DNA from: Nyssa sinensis
Lineage: Eukaryota > Streptophyta > Magnoliopsida > Cornales > Nyssaceae
Length of the DNA: 64,000 nt
Assembly: GCA_008638375.1 (NCBI GenBank)
Contig: CM018035.1
Location: 39,422,254-39,486,253, forward strand
Direction: 5' to 3'
Shown: in pieces, positions 45,215 to 57,152 of the stretch
Position numbering within the stretch: position 1 is the stretch's first letter
Layout: every line of letters begins with the position of its first letter
Position numbers and translations under genes: made by a program
The notes under the pieces: generated by a model
What the model was told of the DNA's origin: nothing
Databases searched by the model: none
Seen by the model: only the letters and a program-made list of their open reading frames with translations

Positions 45215-46924
45215 TGATGAGTGCGCAAAAGTGCACTCTAAATACCCTATTATTGGATTAAATTGCTAGAATATGAATAGAAATGTTGGACTTTAATTGG
45301 TATTATTTGATTTAATTTTTATTCACAGTGAGATGTATTTTGAGCATTATTTAATATTTTAAATCTCAAAACAAATGCATTAAGTAGTCCTTGAAAATTT
45401 TATTCGTGAACAGTTGTAAAACTCATCGTATGTTTCAGTCACGAGGTAAAATTAAATTGTTATTTGTTGGATTGCAGGTGCGTGCAAATGTCAAGTTGAA
45501 AAAAAAAAAAAGCAAAGTCAAAAATTAATGAAGGGCTGGGCTTGTGCGTATGATGCAGGCTGATGAGCTGGGCCCAGGCGTAAGGCGCCATGTGCGGAAT
45601 CAGGCGTGGCTTGTGTGGTTGGGTGCGGCAGTCGGCCAAGAGGCTTGATGGTGCAGAACGAGCGGCTGACCAAGGCTTGATGCATACGTGTGGGGCCCAT
45701 CAGTTGACGTGAGGAGTACCTGGGCGTGGGACGGCTGAATTGAAGCGAGCTTGAGTGCTGATGTGGGTGTTGTTGGGCAGCTAACCAAGGTAAATATGTG
45801 AGGCATGCGGCTTGCTGAATTGAAATGGGCCCTGCGTTGACTGATGGTGCGGCTGCCAATGAGTGGGGCCCAGGAGAGTGAACTGTTGCGGCTAGAATTA
45901 GCTGTTGGGCTTACTTGCGGCAAGGCATTGCTAATGGCTTGTGTGGCTTGGATTGCTGATGCGCGAGCCTAGTACGGAGGTGGTTCTTAGGGCTAATTAA
46001 AGAGGAAAAAATATATACAAAAAAGGGGGAGATAGCACTGGGCGGCTGCGGGAGAACTGAGATAGAACAGTTCGGTGGCAGAAAACAGAGAGAAGCTTGG
46101 ACGGCAGTGAACAGAACAGTGCGGCGCAGGCTGTGCGGTAGCAACAGGAAAATTCAATGCAGTCACGCCATGGCACATTATTTCTCCGTGAAATTTACGT
46201 TGTCCATCCTGTACATGAGTAACTAAATTTTCAAGTAGAGTTAGGGATGAACTTGCACCATAGATGATTGTTTTAATTTATTTTTGATTCCTGTACGTGG
46301 TTTTCACTTGTTAAATTCTTTGATGATCATTCATAATTAATTGTTAGATTTTATTCTCCGAATAATTAAAGGGTTTAGTCTGTTTATAGATTCAGTCATG
46401 CTTTTTCTATTGAATGGATTAATGTTTTGATTATTTTTGGAACAATTAAATATTTATATTGATTCAATTCTCTGCTGCAATATTGCTCGTTGGGTATATT
46501 GTCGTCGTTGGATTTTCTCAATGTGAATAATAATTTGAGTGATTTAAAAGTGTTGAATGATTTTTCAAAGGGTTACTTTCAGTTTAATTTTGGTTCATAA
46601 TTTTATATCTTCCGATTGAGATATTTGGAATTTAAATTCTCAATTGAGTTAACGGTGAATTAAAAATAATTAAAATACCAGCTATGTGCGAGGGATTCCC
46701 GAAGCTTTACTGTTCGTTAAATTTGAATATTTTCTTCCATTAATTAATTTGTTTAATTCTTAGTTGCATTCAAAATCACTTTTTATATTTTATTTTCTCA
46801 TTAACCGTCTAATACTTCTGTAGTTTCAGAAATTCTATTTATTATTCTTTTGATTTAGTCACCCTGTGGAATCGACACCCCAAAGCTACACTACAACTAC
46901 CGCGTTATTCTTTGGGCGTAATCA
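45215..46924 (+). repeat. 5' LTR of Athila-like element (1710 bp)
   Basis: Starts TGATGAGTGCGC, ends GGGCGTAATCA. A possible TATA element (TATATA, 46012-46017) precedes a G-rich leader. Long antisense frames near 45518-45923 are not conserved in the other Athila LTRs. Confidence 0.92.
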
Positions 46925-46929
46925 AATTT

Positions 46930-46946
46930 TGGCGCCGTTGCCGGGG
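46930..46946 (+). other. Primer-binding site for tRNA-Asp
   Basis: TGGCGCCGTTGCCGGGG is perfectly complementary to the 3' end (with CCA) of plant tRNA-Asp as I know it. It is five bases after the LTR. This primer is characteristic of Athila elements. Confidence 0.9.
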
Positions 46947-47170
46947 AGACGATAGAAGAATCAGTAGATAGATTTTCTTTTCAACAGTTTGTAAAGGCAG
47001 TAACTTCGTTCCCTTCTTTTTACTTACTGTACTATTATTATTATTATTATTAGTATTAATATTATTATTTTATTTTTTATTTTTTTTATTTTTTATTTTA
47101 TTTCTAGTTATTTATTTATTTATTCATTTTATTTCTTTTTTTATTTATTTATTTTATTATTGTCATTTGC

Positions 47171-49011
47171 ATGCATAATAGGTATAGGGACGCATTAGGC
47201 CGCTTTGCTTGTAGGCCTGTGTTAGAGTCGGATTTAGAGTCTAATTTTTCTTGTTTTTCTAATTCTTTGTTTGATAATACTTCTAATTCTACAAATATGA
47301 GTGAATATGAGGATCAACCCACTAGGACTTTTCAGGATTACCTTCACCCTACACGCACAGCTACACCATCATGCATCATGTTTCCACCCAATGCTCGTCC
47401 AATTGATGTTAAAACGGGGGTGATACAGTTACTCCCTACATTTCATGGTTTGGAAAATGAAAATCCATATGTGCATGTTAGGGAGTTTGAAGAGGTAGTT
47501 GCGACTTTCCATAGTCAAAATGCAACACAAGATATTGTGAGACTTAAGTTCTTTCATTTCTCTTTGAAGGATAGAGCTAAGAGTTGGCTATACTCACTGA
47601 GACCACGGTCAATTGGATCGTGGAATGAGATGACCCAGATTTTCTTCACTAAATACTTTCCCCAACACAAGACAAATGCTTTAAAAAGACAGATTTCTAC
47701 TTTTGCACAGAAGGATAGTGAGACTTTGTATCAGTCTTGGGAGAGGTTTAAGGAGTTGTTGAGTAATGCCCTCACCATGGGTATGAGAGTTGGCGTGTAG
47801 TGAGTTATTTTTATGAGGGACTTACACCTAGAGAGCGCCAATTTGTAGAGATAATGTGCAATGGTGAGTTCTTACAGAAAGATCCTGATGAGGCCATAGA
47901 GTACCTTAATGAGCTTGCTGAAAAAGCTCACACTTGGACAGGACCTAGTGCTACTGAGAGCACAAATAGGTCACGACCTATAGGGAGCCAACAGAATGGG
48001 GGAATTTACCATCTTAGGGAGGAGGATAATTTGAAAGTTAAGGTTGAGACACTCACTAGAGAGTTAGAGATGCTAAAGGCTAGAGACGTAAAACCAACAC
48101 ACTTGGCTAATCATGCAGAGCCTTTTAGACCATGTTCAGTGTGTGGTGGGGTAGATCACCTTGCCTAAGAGTGTCACACATCAGCTGAGATGAGAGGGAT
48201 GTATGAGGACCAATGTAATACCCTAGGTATATACAAGAAGCCTTTCACACCCTACTCTGAGACTTACAATCCAGGGTGGCGCAATCACCCCAATTTTAGC
48301 TGAAAATCTGAAAGCCAGCCACATGCACCACCACCTGCACAGCCTCCTAGATCATACCCTGCACCATATCATGCACCATATCATGCATCTTCATCTTCTA
48401 GGAATTCTTTAGAACATACTTTACAGGCATTTATTGAAGCACAGGGTAAGACTAACCAAAAATTTGAATCTTTGATCACGCAGGTTGTCAAAGAAAACAA
48501 AGAGATAAAGAGCCAAGTGTCTAAATTGATGAGCTCTTTGAGTGTGAATGAGCGAGGCCGATTCCCTTCCCAAGCTCAATCCACACCCCAAGGTCAACAC
48601 ATGGCACAAGAGAATCTGAAGGATGCAAACGCCATTGTGACTCGAAGTGGTAAGTCCTTGCACATCCCAATCATAGACAAATCAGAGGATGTGGAAAAAG
48701 AACAGGATGGTAGCAATGCTGAACTGCCCAAGGAACCAGAGGTGATGAAGAATTATGTTAAGGCACCATTCCCTCAGGCTTTAAAATCAACCAAGTGCAC
48801 TCTGGATCCTAATAATGAAATCCTCGAAAATCTCAGGCAGGTAAAAATCAATCTTCCTCTTTTGCATGTAATTAAGCAAGTTCCTACTTATGCAAAGGTT
48901 CTTAAGGATTTATGTACAGTTAAGAGGAAGCACCATGTGAAGAAGACAGCATTTCTGACAGAGCAAGTTAGTGCTCTTATTGAGCAGAGGATTCCCCCCA
49001 AGTACAAGGAT
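47171..49011 (+). pseudogene. gag: gag region (Athila-like), one frame change and two stops
   Basis: Open from ATG 47171 (MHNRYRDALGRFAC) to 47800. The capsid domain includes ENENPYVHVREFEE and WNEMTQIFFTKYFPQHK. A frame change near 47765 moves the rest to another frame (SYFYEGLTPRERQFVEIMCNGEF). A stop at 48166-48168 lies within the zinc knuckle (CSVCGGVDHLA, stop, then EC; 48133-48174). A second stop is at 48301-48303. A Pro/His-rich linker (48310-48410) and a coiled-coil stretch (VVKENKEIKSQVSKL) follow. Gag would build the particle; this copy cannot make it whole. Confidence 0.9.
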
Positions 49012-49420
49012 CCTGGTTGTCCAACCATTGCATGCAGTATTGGAAATCACGAGTTTGGACAAGCTTTACTTGATTTAGGAGCAAATGTTAATTTAATGCC
49101 TTATTCTATTTACTTGCAGATGGGGTTGGGAGAGATCAAACCAACCTCTGTGGTATTGTAATTGGCTGACCGTTCAGTTAGAGCACCACGGGGTGTGGTA
49201 GAGGATGTTTTAATTCAAGTTGATAAATTTTATTATCCTGTTGATTTCATAATCCTTAACACTAACTCTACTGTTGATTCTACCTCTAAAATTTCTTTGA
49301 TTTTAGGTAGGCCTTTCCTTGCCACAGCTAATGCTCTTATCAATTGCAGGAATGGACTTATGAAGCTGTCTTTTGGGAACATGACTCTTGAGGTGAATAT
49401 ATTTCATGTTGCAAAACAGC
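49012..49420 (+). pseudogene. Protease region (Athila-like)
   Basis: HEFGQALLDLGANVNLMPYSIY holds the active-site triad-like DLGA, with Asp at 49072-49074. The Thr/Ser normally in the middle is Leu, as is seen in the sister copy. After a stop at 49159-49161 the same frame goes on with LADRSVRAPRGVVEDVLIQVDKFYYPVDFIIL and LGRPFLATANALI. Retropepsin-type protease; separation from gag is by position only. Confidence 0.8.
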
Positions 49421-50770
49421 TAGAAGAGGATGATGAGTGCCACCAGTCATACATGATTGATTCACTCGTTGATTCACTCATAAATAGGGGAGTTCCTTCA
49501 ACTCATGATTCCGAGCCCCTTGAGCATTTTTTGGTTAATTCTGAGTTCGATTATATTGCTGATCCATCTGATGTGGTCGATATTTGTGCTATTTTTGATA
49601 GGACTCAGGATTATGGAGCACGGGGGTGGCAACCAAAGTTTGAAGAGTTACCTACAAAAAGGGAAGAACAGATTCCTTCAAGTGTGGTGCCCCCAAAAGT
49701 TGAATTGAAGCCTTTGCCTAAGGGTTTAAAGCATGCTTTCCTTGGTCCAGGTGACACTTTTCCTGTTATTATTTCATCTGAATTATCTGAGTCCCAAGGC
49801 GAGAAATTAATTCAGACCCTGAATAGGCATAGGCCGGCTATAGGTTGGAGCATAGCTGACATAAAAGGTGTTAGTCCCCTAGTTTGTTCGCATAAAATTA
49901 ATTTGGAGGAAGGAACTAACCCTCGTAGAGACCCCCAGCGTAGGCTTAATCCCACTATGAAGGAAGTGGTGAAAAATGAAGTTTTGAAACTATTAGACGC
50001 AGGCATTATATATCCTATTGCTGATAGTAAATGGGTTAGTCCTACGCAGGTTGTCCCGAAAAAGTCAGGTGTCACTGTGATAAAAAATGACCTAGGAGAG
50101 TTAGTCCCTACAAGACTTGTGATTGGATGGCGGATGTGCATTGATTATAGAAAACTGAATGCCGCCACTCGAAAAGACCATTTTCCTCTCCCTTTTATTG
50201 ATCAAATTCTTGAGCGTGTGGCTGGTCATCCTTATTATTGTTTCTTAGATGGTTATTCTGGTTATTATCAAATTGAAATTGCATTAGAAGACCAGGAAAA
50301 AACCACTTTTACTTGTCTTTTTGGTACTTATGATTTTCGTAGAATGCCATTTGGATTGTGTAATGCACCTGCTACTTTTCAATGTTGCATGATGAGTATT
50401 TTTAGTGATATGGTTGAAAATTGCATGGAAGTGTTTATGGATGATGTGACTGTGTTTGGATCTTCTTTTGATGCATGCTTAGTGAATTTAGAGAGAGTGT
50501 TGACCTGTTGTGAGGAGAAGGACTTGGTTTTGAATTGGGAAAAATGTCATTTTATGATCCCTTCAGGTATTGTCTTAGGGCATATTATTTCTTCTAGAGG
50601 GATAGAGGTTGATCAATCTAAGATTGAATTAATCTCTAAATTGCCCACACCTAAGACAGTCAAGGATGTGAGATCTTTTCTTGGTCATGCAGGTTTTTAT
50701 AGGAGGTTCATACAAAACTTTTCCAGCATATCTAGACCACTATGTAACCTTCTAGCTAAAAATGCCCCAT
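49421..50770 (+). CDS. Reverse transcriptase region, frame intact
   Basis: Part of the 820-codon open frame 49162-51624. After a linker (KPLPKGLKHAFLG...IGWSIADIKG), RT motifs come in order: RRLNPTMKEVVKNEV, RMCIDYRKLNAATRKDHFPL, FLDGYSGYYQI, RRMPFGLCNAPATFQ. The catalytic FMDD (50434-50445) is intact, and GHIISSRGIEVDQSKIE and GFYRRFIQNFS follow. All catalytic Asp residues are present. RT copies the element RNA to cDNA. As part of the interrupted gag-pol frame it may still not be produced. Confidence 0.92.
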
Positions 50771-51240
50771 TTGAGTGGACACAAGCATGTCAAGAGGCCT
50801 TTAAAACGCTAATTGGCAAGCTTACCTCAGCACCCATAATGCAGCCATCTGATTGGACTTTACCTTTTGAGATTATGTGTGATGCTAGTGATTATGCTGT
50901 AGGTGCTGTTCTTGGACAGCGAAGGGAGAAGAAGCCATTCGTCATTTATTATGCTAGTAGAACTCTAAATAGTGCTCAAATGAATTACTCTACTACTGAA
51001 AAAGAGTTGCTAGCTGTTGTGTTTGCTTTGGACAAATTTCATGCTTATTTAATTGGTTCTCCTATTTTTGTTTTCACAGATCATGCAGCCCTTAAGTACC
51101 TTCTCACAAAGAAGGATGCTAAGGCGCGATTAATACGGTGGATTTTACTTTTGCAGGAATTTGACATCACCATCAAAGATAAGAAAGGAGTGGAGAACGT
51201 AGTGGCTGACCATCTCTCGAGGCTCACATTTGAGGACATT
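50771..51240 (+). CDS. RNase H domain, frame intact
   Basis: Same open frame as RT. FEIMCDASDYAVGAVLGQ (catalytic Asp at 50881-50883), YASRTLNSAQMNYSTTEKELLAVVFALDKF (catalytic Glu in TEKEL), FTDHAALKYLL (Asp) and ADHLSRL are the four classical RNase H stretches of Ty3/gypsy elements. Unlike the Tat-like element there is only one RNase H domain. Confidence 0.92.
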
Positions 51241-52599
51241 TCTGACCACCTACCAATCAGAGATGATTTTCCTGATGAGCATTTACTTTCTATTACTTCT
51301 TTACCATGGTTTGCTCATATTGTGAATTATTTGGTTGCAGGTGAGATACCAATGGATTGGAGCGCTCAGGACAAGAGGAAGTTCATGACTGAGGTACGTA
51401 ATTTCTATTGGGATGACCCTTTTCTTTTCAAATACTGCCCTGACCAAATTTTAAGGCGATGCATCCCTGATGAAGAGATTACTAGTGTTTTAGAATTTTG
51501 TCACACCCAAGCTTGTGGGGGCCACTTTTCAATGAAGAAAACCGCTGCAAAAATTTTGCAATGTGGATTTTATTGGCCTACTTTGTTTAAGGATGCTAAC
51601 ATCTATTGTCGATCATGTGAATAGTGTCAAAAGGTAGGAGCTATGACCCGTCGTAATATGATGCCTTTAAACCCAATTTTAGTGATTGAAATTTTTGATT
51701 GTTGGGGCATTGATTTCATGGGACCATTTCCTCCCTCTTATGGATATCTCTATATTATTGTGGCAGTAGATTATGTCTCAAAATGAGTAGAGGCCGCAGC
51801 TTGCAGGTGTAATGATAATAAGACGGTGATTAAATTTCTTAAAGAGAATGTGTTGTCTCGATTTGGTACACCACGTGCTATCATTAGTGACCGAGGCACA
51901 CACTTTTGTAACCGTTCTTTTGAGGCCTTGATGAAAAAATATGGGGTGGTACATAAAGTCTCTACTGCTTATCATCCCCAGACCAGTGGACAGGTAGAAC
52001 TTGCAAATAGGAAAATTAAGCAAATTTTAGAAAAAATGGTTAACCCGGATCGCAAACATTGGTCTTTGCGATTAGTTGATGCACTTTGGGCCTACCGTAC
52101 AGCTTTCAAAACTCCCTTAGGCATGTCACCTTATAGGCTTGTTTTTGGAAAGCCTTGTCACTTACCTATGGAGCTCGAGCATCGAGTTTATTGGGCCGTA
52201 AAGCATTTCAATTTTGACATAGGAGAAGCAGGTAAGTTGATAAAATTGCAATTGACTGAGTTAGAAGAATTGAGAAATGATGCTTATGAGAATTCTAGAA
52301 TCTATAAGGCTAAAATGAAAGCATTTCATGATAAAAATATTTTGAGAAAAACTTTTAAGCCTGATGATCGAGTATTTTTATATGATTCTAGACTCCATAA
52401 GCACCCAGGAAAACTCAGGTCTAGATGGACAGGCCCCTTTATAGTGAAAAATGTTTTTGGACATGGGGTAGTCGAAATAGAGGATCCTAACGACGGTCGG
52501 GTTTTTAAAGTAAATGGCCAGCGCCTTAAAGTTTTGTTTGATAGGCAAGTTCCAGAGGTGGAAGACATTCCACTTATGGACCCAGTTTATCACCCTTGA
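51241..52599 (+). pseudogene. Integrase with two in-frame stops
   Basis: The N-terminal zinc-binding region (EFCHTQACGGHFSM...YCRSCE, stop 51622-51624, CQK) has a stop inside. The core has Asp in GIDFMGPFP, a stop at 51784-51786, Asp in SDRGTHF and Glu in [11 protein letters not shown], so the D,D-E residues are all present. The C-terminal part ([17 protein letters not shown]...[13 protein letters not shown]) ends at 52599. No chromodomain is seen, as expected for Athila. The long open piece is 51826-52599 (257 codons). Confidence 0.9.
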
Positions 52600-54263
52600 T
52601 AGCGCCATGCAGGTATGTTTTTTATTTTATTTTATTTTTGTTTTATTTTAGTTTCGTTCTTTTTCTTTTTGTTTGCTGCTGTTTTCCTTGTTTTTAGTTT
52701 GCAGGTTCATTTCATTTTGTTAGTTCGGATTGCCATCTTTGGTGCTTAGTGAGCTGCCCCCGACACATCAGGTGTATTCTCTCCTTTTCCGTACCCTTCC
52801 ATTCAAGTTTGATTGTTAAACATTGAGGACAATGTTTCATTTAAGTTGGGGGGTGGTGGTTGCAAATTCAACATTTAAACTGTTGTGGCATATTTTCATG
52901 TGTCAAATTCTTTTTTAAAATTTGCATCACACGTGTATCTCTTTCACATGAGTACTCATTTTCATTCATAGCTATTTTTGTGAATTCACCGAATCCACCA
53001 TAATCATTTTACTGAGGCATTCACAGAAATTTTAATGCACTTATCCAAACTTTGTGGTAAGATGGTGGTTTGACACATGTAGCTAGAGAACTCTTTTGCT
53101 TAAGTATTCATGTGTGTTTTGGAAAAAATTGAGAGCTTTCAAATTCAGTTTGTGATAAGCGTTCATTGATCTGTTGAATTGGGCACTTCTTTTGAGAATA
53201 TTATTACATGGTTGGTGGTATGACGGTGGATATACTTGGGATATGACGAAGGTCAATTTAGGATTAACGTTTGAGCCTTTCAAGCTAACCTTTCTCATCA
53301 TGGACCCTTAGTAGCCAACTTTGAGCCAACAAACATATTTAGTTTTTTTTTCATGTGCCTGCATCATCCATACCTCTCCACATTGGAGTATAGCCTATAC
53401 AGTGATTTACCCACCCTTTTTACTTCCAAGTGTGTACTAGGTGTGGAATTTACTATTTCTTATCTTTTGTGTTGAATTGGAGAAAGCAGAAAAAGTAAAA
53501 AGAAAAAGAAAGAGTACAGTGCAAAGTGTTCAGTTGGGTGAGCATCAAAGTCAATGAGCATCAAAGTTTATTCTATTGGAAAAAAAAAAGGGTTGAAAAA
53601 AATTGAAAAAGGTGAAGAAAAGAAGAAAGAGAGAGGAAGAAGAAGAAGGAGACGTTTTGTTATTCAGTAATTTGAAAAGTTGAAGAGTGCATCAAGTGGG
53701 AAGTTTGGTTCGTTATGATTCTTAATGAAATTCTCTTAGTATGTACTTGGAAGTTTTTGAATCCTTTTTATCCTTTTCTTCATATAGCCTCAACCCGAGC
53801 CACGTTACAGCCCTTTTATGTTGATCGTTCTGATCCTAAGTAAGCTTGTGGAAAGAGTGGTAGGAAGTCTCATTTGTTAGTGCGCCTATCATAAGATCAA
53901 TGTTTGCTTGTTGCTTGTGCGTAATTGCCTAATTTTTCATTGAGCGTATACACCCCTTGTCAACTCCATAGAGAGAACCCCTACATGAAATACTTTGATA
54001 CCTGTGAGATATGGAGTTGAACCTTTTGCTTGAGATGTTCTTGACGTTGCATGTGTTCATGGTTTGTGGTTAGATGGATATGGTTTGGAGCACACACACA
54101 CTCTGTGAATTGTTATAAGTGGATTGATTGTTATAGGATTATTGAATTCCTAAAATTGCTTTGATTTACGGAATTGAAAAGTGTGATTAAATGCCTGCTG
54201 TGTGTGATTTTCCTTGATCTTTTTTGCCAAATGCATGGGAATTGCTAGGGACTAGCAATGAGT
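52600..54263 (+). other. Non-coding 3' region of Athila-like element
   Basis: It matches 23717-25499 of the - strand copy in block order. T-rich start, then AGTTGGGGGGTGGTGG at 52845-52860, then an A/G-rich block at 53460-53660. No env-like open frame longer than about 70 codons. Confidence 0.75.
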
Positions 54264-54276
54264 AAGTTGGGGGGTG
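54264..54276 (+). other. Polypurine tract
   Basis: AAGTTGGGGGGTG, immediately before the 3' LTR. Same tract as beside the LTRs at 23704 and 34985. Confidence 0.8.
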
Positions 54277-54569
54277 TGATGAGTGCGCAAAAGTGCACTC
54301 TAAATACCCTATTATTGGATTAAATTGCTAGAATATGAATAGAAATGTTGGACTTTAATTGGTATTATTTGATTTAATTTTTATTCACAGTGAGATGTAT
54401 TTTGAGCATTATTTAATATTTTAAATCTCAAAACAAATGCATTAAGTAGTCCTTGAAAATTTTATTCATGAACAGTTGTAAAACTCATCGTATGTTTCAG
54501 TCACGAGGTACAATTAAATTGTTATTTGTTGGATTGCAGGTGCGTGCAAATGTCAAGTTGAAAAAAAAA
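54277..54569 (+). repeat. 3' LTR, truncated after 293 bp
   Basis: Identical to 45215-45507 except for two substitutions (near 54467 and 54511) and the length of the final A run. Homology ends at that A run; the remaining 1.4 kb of the LTR is absent. Confidence 0.92.
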
Positions 54570-55994
54570 AATCAATCAAAGGCCCGGCTGCTCAAAGAAC
54601 AATAGAAATGACAGAGGATTAGTATTTCAACCATGAAGGTATCAACCTAAAGTGATAGATACTAAATTGACATGACAATTTAGAGAAATGACAGAATGTG
54701 AATAATGTTCACCATCGATGTAATAGTTCAGACACTCGTGTATAATGTAATGTTGGGCTTATATTATTTCAACTCTAATGTTATGTTATTTATATTCTGT
54801 CAAGTGTGACTGCATTCAAACAAATTTTTTTATAGACTCAAATTTTGCTGCATGATTTCATATGACTAAATGCAATCTACTTGGATATGTATAGAGGTCT
54901 TTGGTTAGACACGTCATTAATATGCTATAAAAGGGTTAGTATATTGGTGAGGTACCTAACTAGCTGGTCATTATCCCTAATCTGCATAAGGTGGGGTTTA
55001 GGATGTGACAACCACCATTGATGGTATCACCATAACCACCCCTCCCCTTCTGCCCATCACCACCAATGGTATTACCACCAATCACCCTCTTTTTCCTCTG
55101 CCCACCAGCACTGATGATAACACCCATTTCCATTACTTTTCTTTCTTTTTTGCAATCATCAATCCTACCTCTACCATCACCAATTCTCGTTGCCGACCCC
55201 ACTACTATGGCCAATCCTTCCACTTTCTGGTTAGGTTTTCATAGCTTGACTAAAATTGATGCATCATTCACCACTTTATTGGCAATATTTTATTGAATCA
55301 TTACAGTGAGGAAATCCCACATGGGTTATTTTATTTCTAGTATATATTTGAACTTGTGACCTTCTCACAAATGGTGGCAATTGACCCTTTATTTAAAGCA
55401 TTCACTATCCACACCACATGAACCAAAACAATTAAGGCTAATGCTAGAATGATAAGAATGAAATCAACTAGAATGTGCAAGAAGCATAAAATGCCTCATA
55501 ATTACTACAAAACCAAAAGGAAATATTCAAATGTGTGTGAGCACAATTAGTAGATGGAGGGTTAAATGTTTGAAGGTGTTGATTGTATAGATTCTTAATG
55601 TTGGTGGATCAATGGTGTTGGTTGGTGACGGATCTATGTTTGTGGTGGTCGAATTTCTTCATCCATTAAACGGAGATCCAAATCGATGGACTTCAAATAG
55701 TCTGACAGATGAAGGTAGGCAACAGAAAGGGGAGGGGGAGTGGCGGAGGAAGGAGAGGGGGAGTAGTGCCGTCAGTGATGATGGACTGAGAGATGGGAAG
55801 GGGGAGGGGGAGGTGGAGGTGTTGTCTATAATGGTAGTGGTAGTGGGAAGGGAGAGAGCAAGAGGATAGAGAGAGATTTTTTTTAAAAAAAGGGGAGAAA
55901 CGTGAGATGGAAAAAGAAAAAAATGTGACATAGCAAGTCACTTTATATTGCCATGTGAGTGGGGATAAAAATTAGAAAACTTTTGTACAGATAT
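54570..55994. other. Unclassified DNA
   Basis: No gene recognised. An ACC/ATC-rich degenerate repeat (accaccattgatgg-like) at 55005-55180 gives Thr/Pro- or Gly-rich frames on both strands. A G-rich tract of GGGGAGGGGGAG type lies at 55728-55830. It could include captured or decayed transposon DNA. Confidence 0.45.
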
Positions 55995-56640
55995 CACTAC
56001 AAAAATAGTAATTTTTTGCAACGCACATTATTTGTGACGCACGGTGTATGTCGCCAAAAGATACTATTAGCGACGTACACCATGGGCGTCCCTAAAAATG
56101 ACAAAAAAAAACCCTTTCCCGTGAAAAAAAAGAGCGTCAATTAATTAGCGACGGACCAACAAATATTAGCGATGCACATGTGTGTCGCCCAATATTAGCG
56201 ACGCTCAATGTGTGTCACTAATATTTGTTTAATTGGAACGACGTCGTGTTAGGGGAATATTTGTGACGTGCTTAGACTTTTACTGTGCGTCGCTAAAAAG
56301 CCCACCATTTATGCGCCCGACCTTTGGTTTTCTTCTTCCCTTCTCAATCAGTTCTACCCCTCATATTTCCTCTTCTCCTCTCGATCTGTCGGCGGCGTGG
56401 CGGTTTCTTCTTCCCCACTCTCACTCCTCTTAACGGCGGCGGTGGAAGGCACATTCTTGATGGCGACGGCGATAGTGGTGGCGGTGGCAGTTCAGATGTA
56501 AACCATCTCCGCGGCGACGGTGGCGGAGAAAAACTCATCAAGTCCTCGTTAGGTTTTCAAAGACCCCAGCTACATTCACGGATCGGGCCAACATTTTCTT
56601 CTAAGGTTTGTGTTAAATTTATTATACTGTTTGGGCTTTT
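55995..56640 (+). mobile_element. End of a CACTA (En/Spm) DNA transposon
   Basis: CACTACAAAAATAG at 55995 is the typical terminal sequence of CACTA elements. It is followed by subterminal repeats TTAGCGACG or near variants at about 56066, 56144, 56166 and 56195, and an inverted copy (CGTCGCTAAA) near 56289. Subterminal repeats in both orientations are usual for this superfamily. From 56310 a GC-rich, leader-like segment (GGCGGCGG) ends in an AAG/GTTTGT donor-like site near 56604. The opposite end was not found, so the element is truncated or broken. Confidence 0.75.
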
Positions 56641-57152
56641 ACTTATTAATAATTTGGGTTAGTATGTGATTATCCCTTCGTTTGTTTAAATTTATATATA
56701 CATGTGTAAATATATACATATCAGCTTTAACTTGAGTCATGTCTGAAAAAAGTGTGAGGAGCTCTTGTTTTAAAGGTTTGATCTTCACTTGCAAAGAGAT
56801 TAATATAGTAGAAGAATTCAAGCGGAGATGCTTGAGTCGAAGACATAAGAAGTTTTTCGAACCTCGTAAATCACTGTATTCTCTCTCTCTCTCTCACTCT
56901 CTCTCTCACCCTCTACTCTTTACTTGTGAATTTTTAACATTTATTTTTAAAGTTTGTAAAAGTAGCCAATATTTTCAAATAACCTGTTCAACCCCCCTCT
57001 AGGGTAAATATTTGGGTAACACTGTGTTTTGAACATTAGGTTGCTTTTATTTGTGTTCTATGAGACCTTTGTATCTATGAGAGTAGATGGTCTTGAAGGT
57101 TAGAGTTGCACTCTGTGAGACCTTCGCACCTCTAAGAGACTTTCGTGTCGTG
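56641..57152. other. Spacer with copia-like LTR tail
   Basis: TC repeats at 56881-56910. CCTGTTCAACCCCCCTCTAG near 56983-57002 resembles the R/U5 end of copia LTRs. Short frames only. Confidence 0.35.

Larger units (their letters stand above)
45215..54569 (+). mobile_element. Athila-like Ty3/gypsy element, nearly complete, 3' LTR truncated
   Basis: Order: LTR (45215-46924), tRNA-Asp primer site (46930), gag, protease, RT, RNase H, integrase (47171-52599), non-coding 3' region, purine tract, first 293 bp of the 3' LTR (54277-54569). It sits inside the chromovirus-like LTR. LTR parts that can be compared differ at two positions in about 285, so the insertion looks recent. Even so the coding frame has one frame change and five in-frame stops. 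No env-like frame was seen between 52600 and 54263. Confidence 0.92.

Noticed and set aside
45518..45923. Two overlapping frames of about 110 codons on the - strand of the Athila LTR
   Set aside because: Not preserved in the other Athila LTRs and without recognisable domain.
52600..54263. env-like gene expected in some Athila elements
   Set aside because: No open frame of suitable length, signal peptide or membrane segment in this region or in the matching 23717-25499.
55005..55300. Thr/Pro-rich and Gly-rich frames on both strands
   Set aside because: Degenerate ACC/ATC repeat; open on both strands because of composition.
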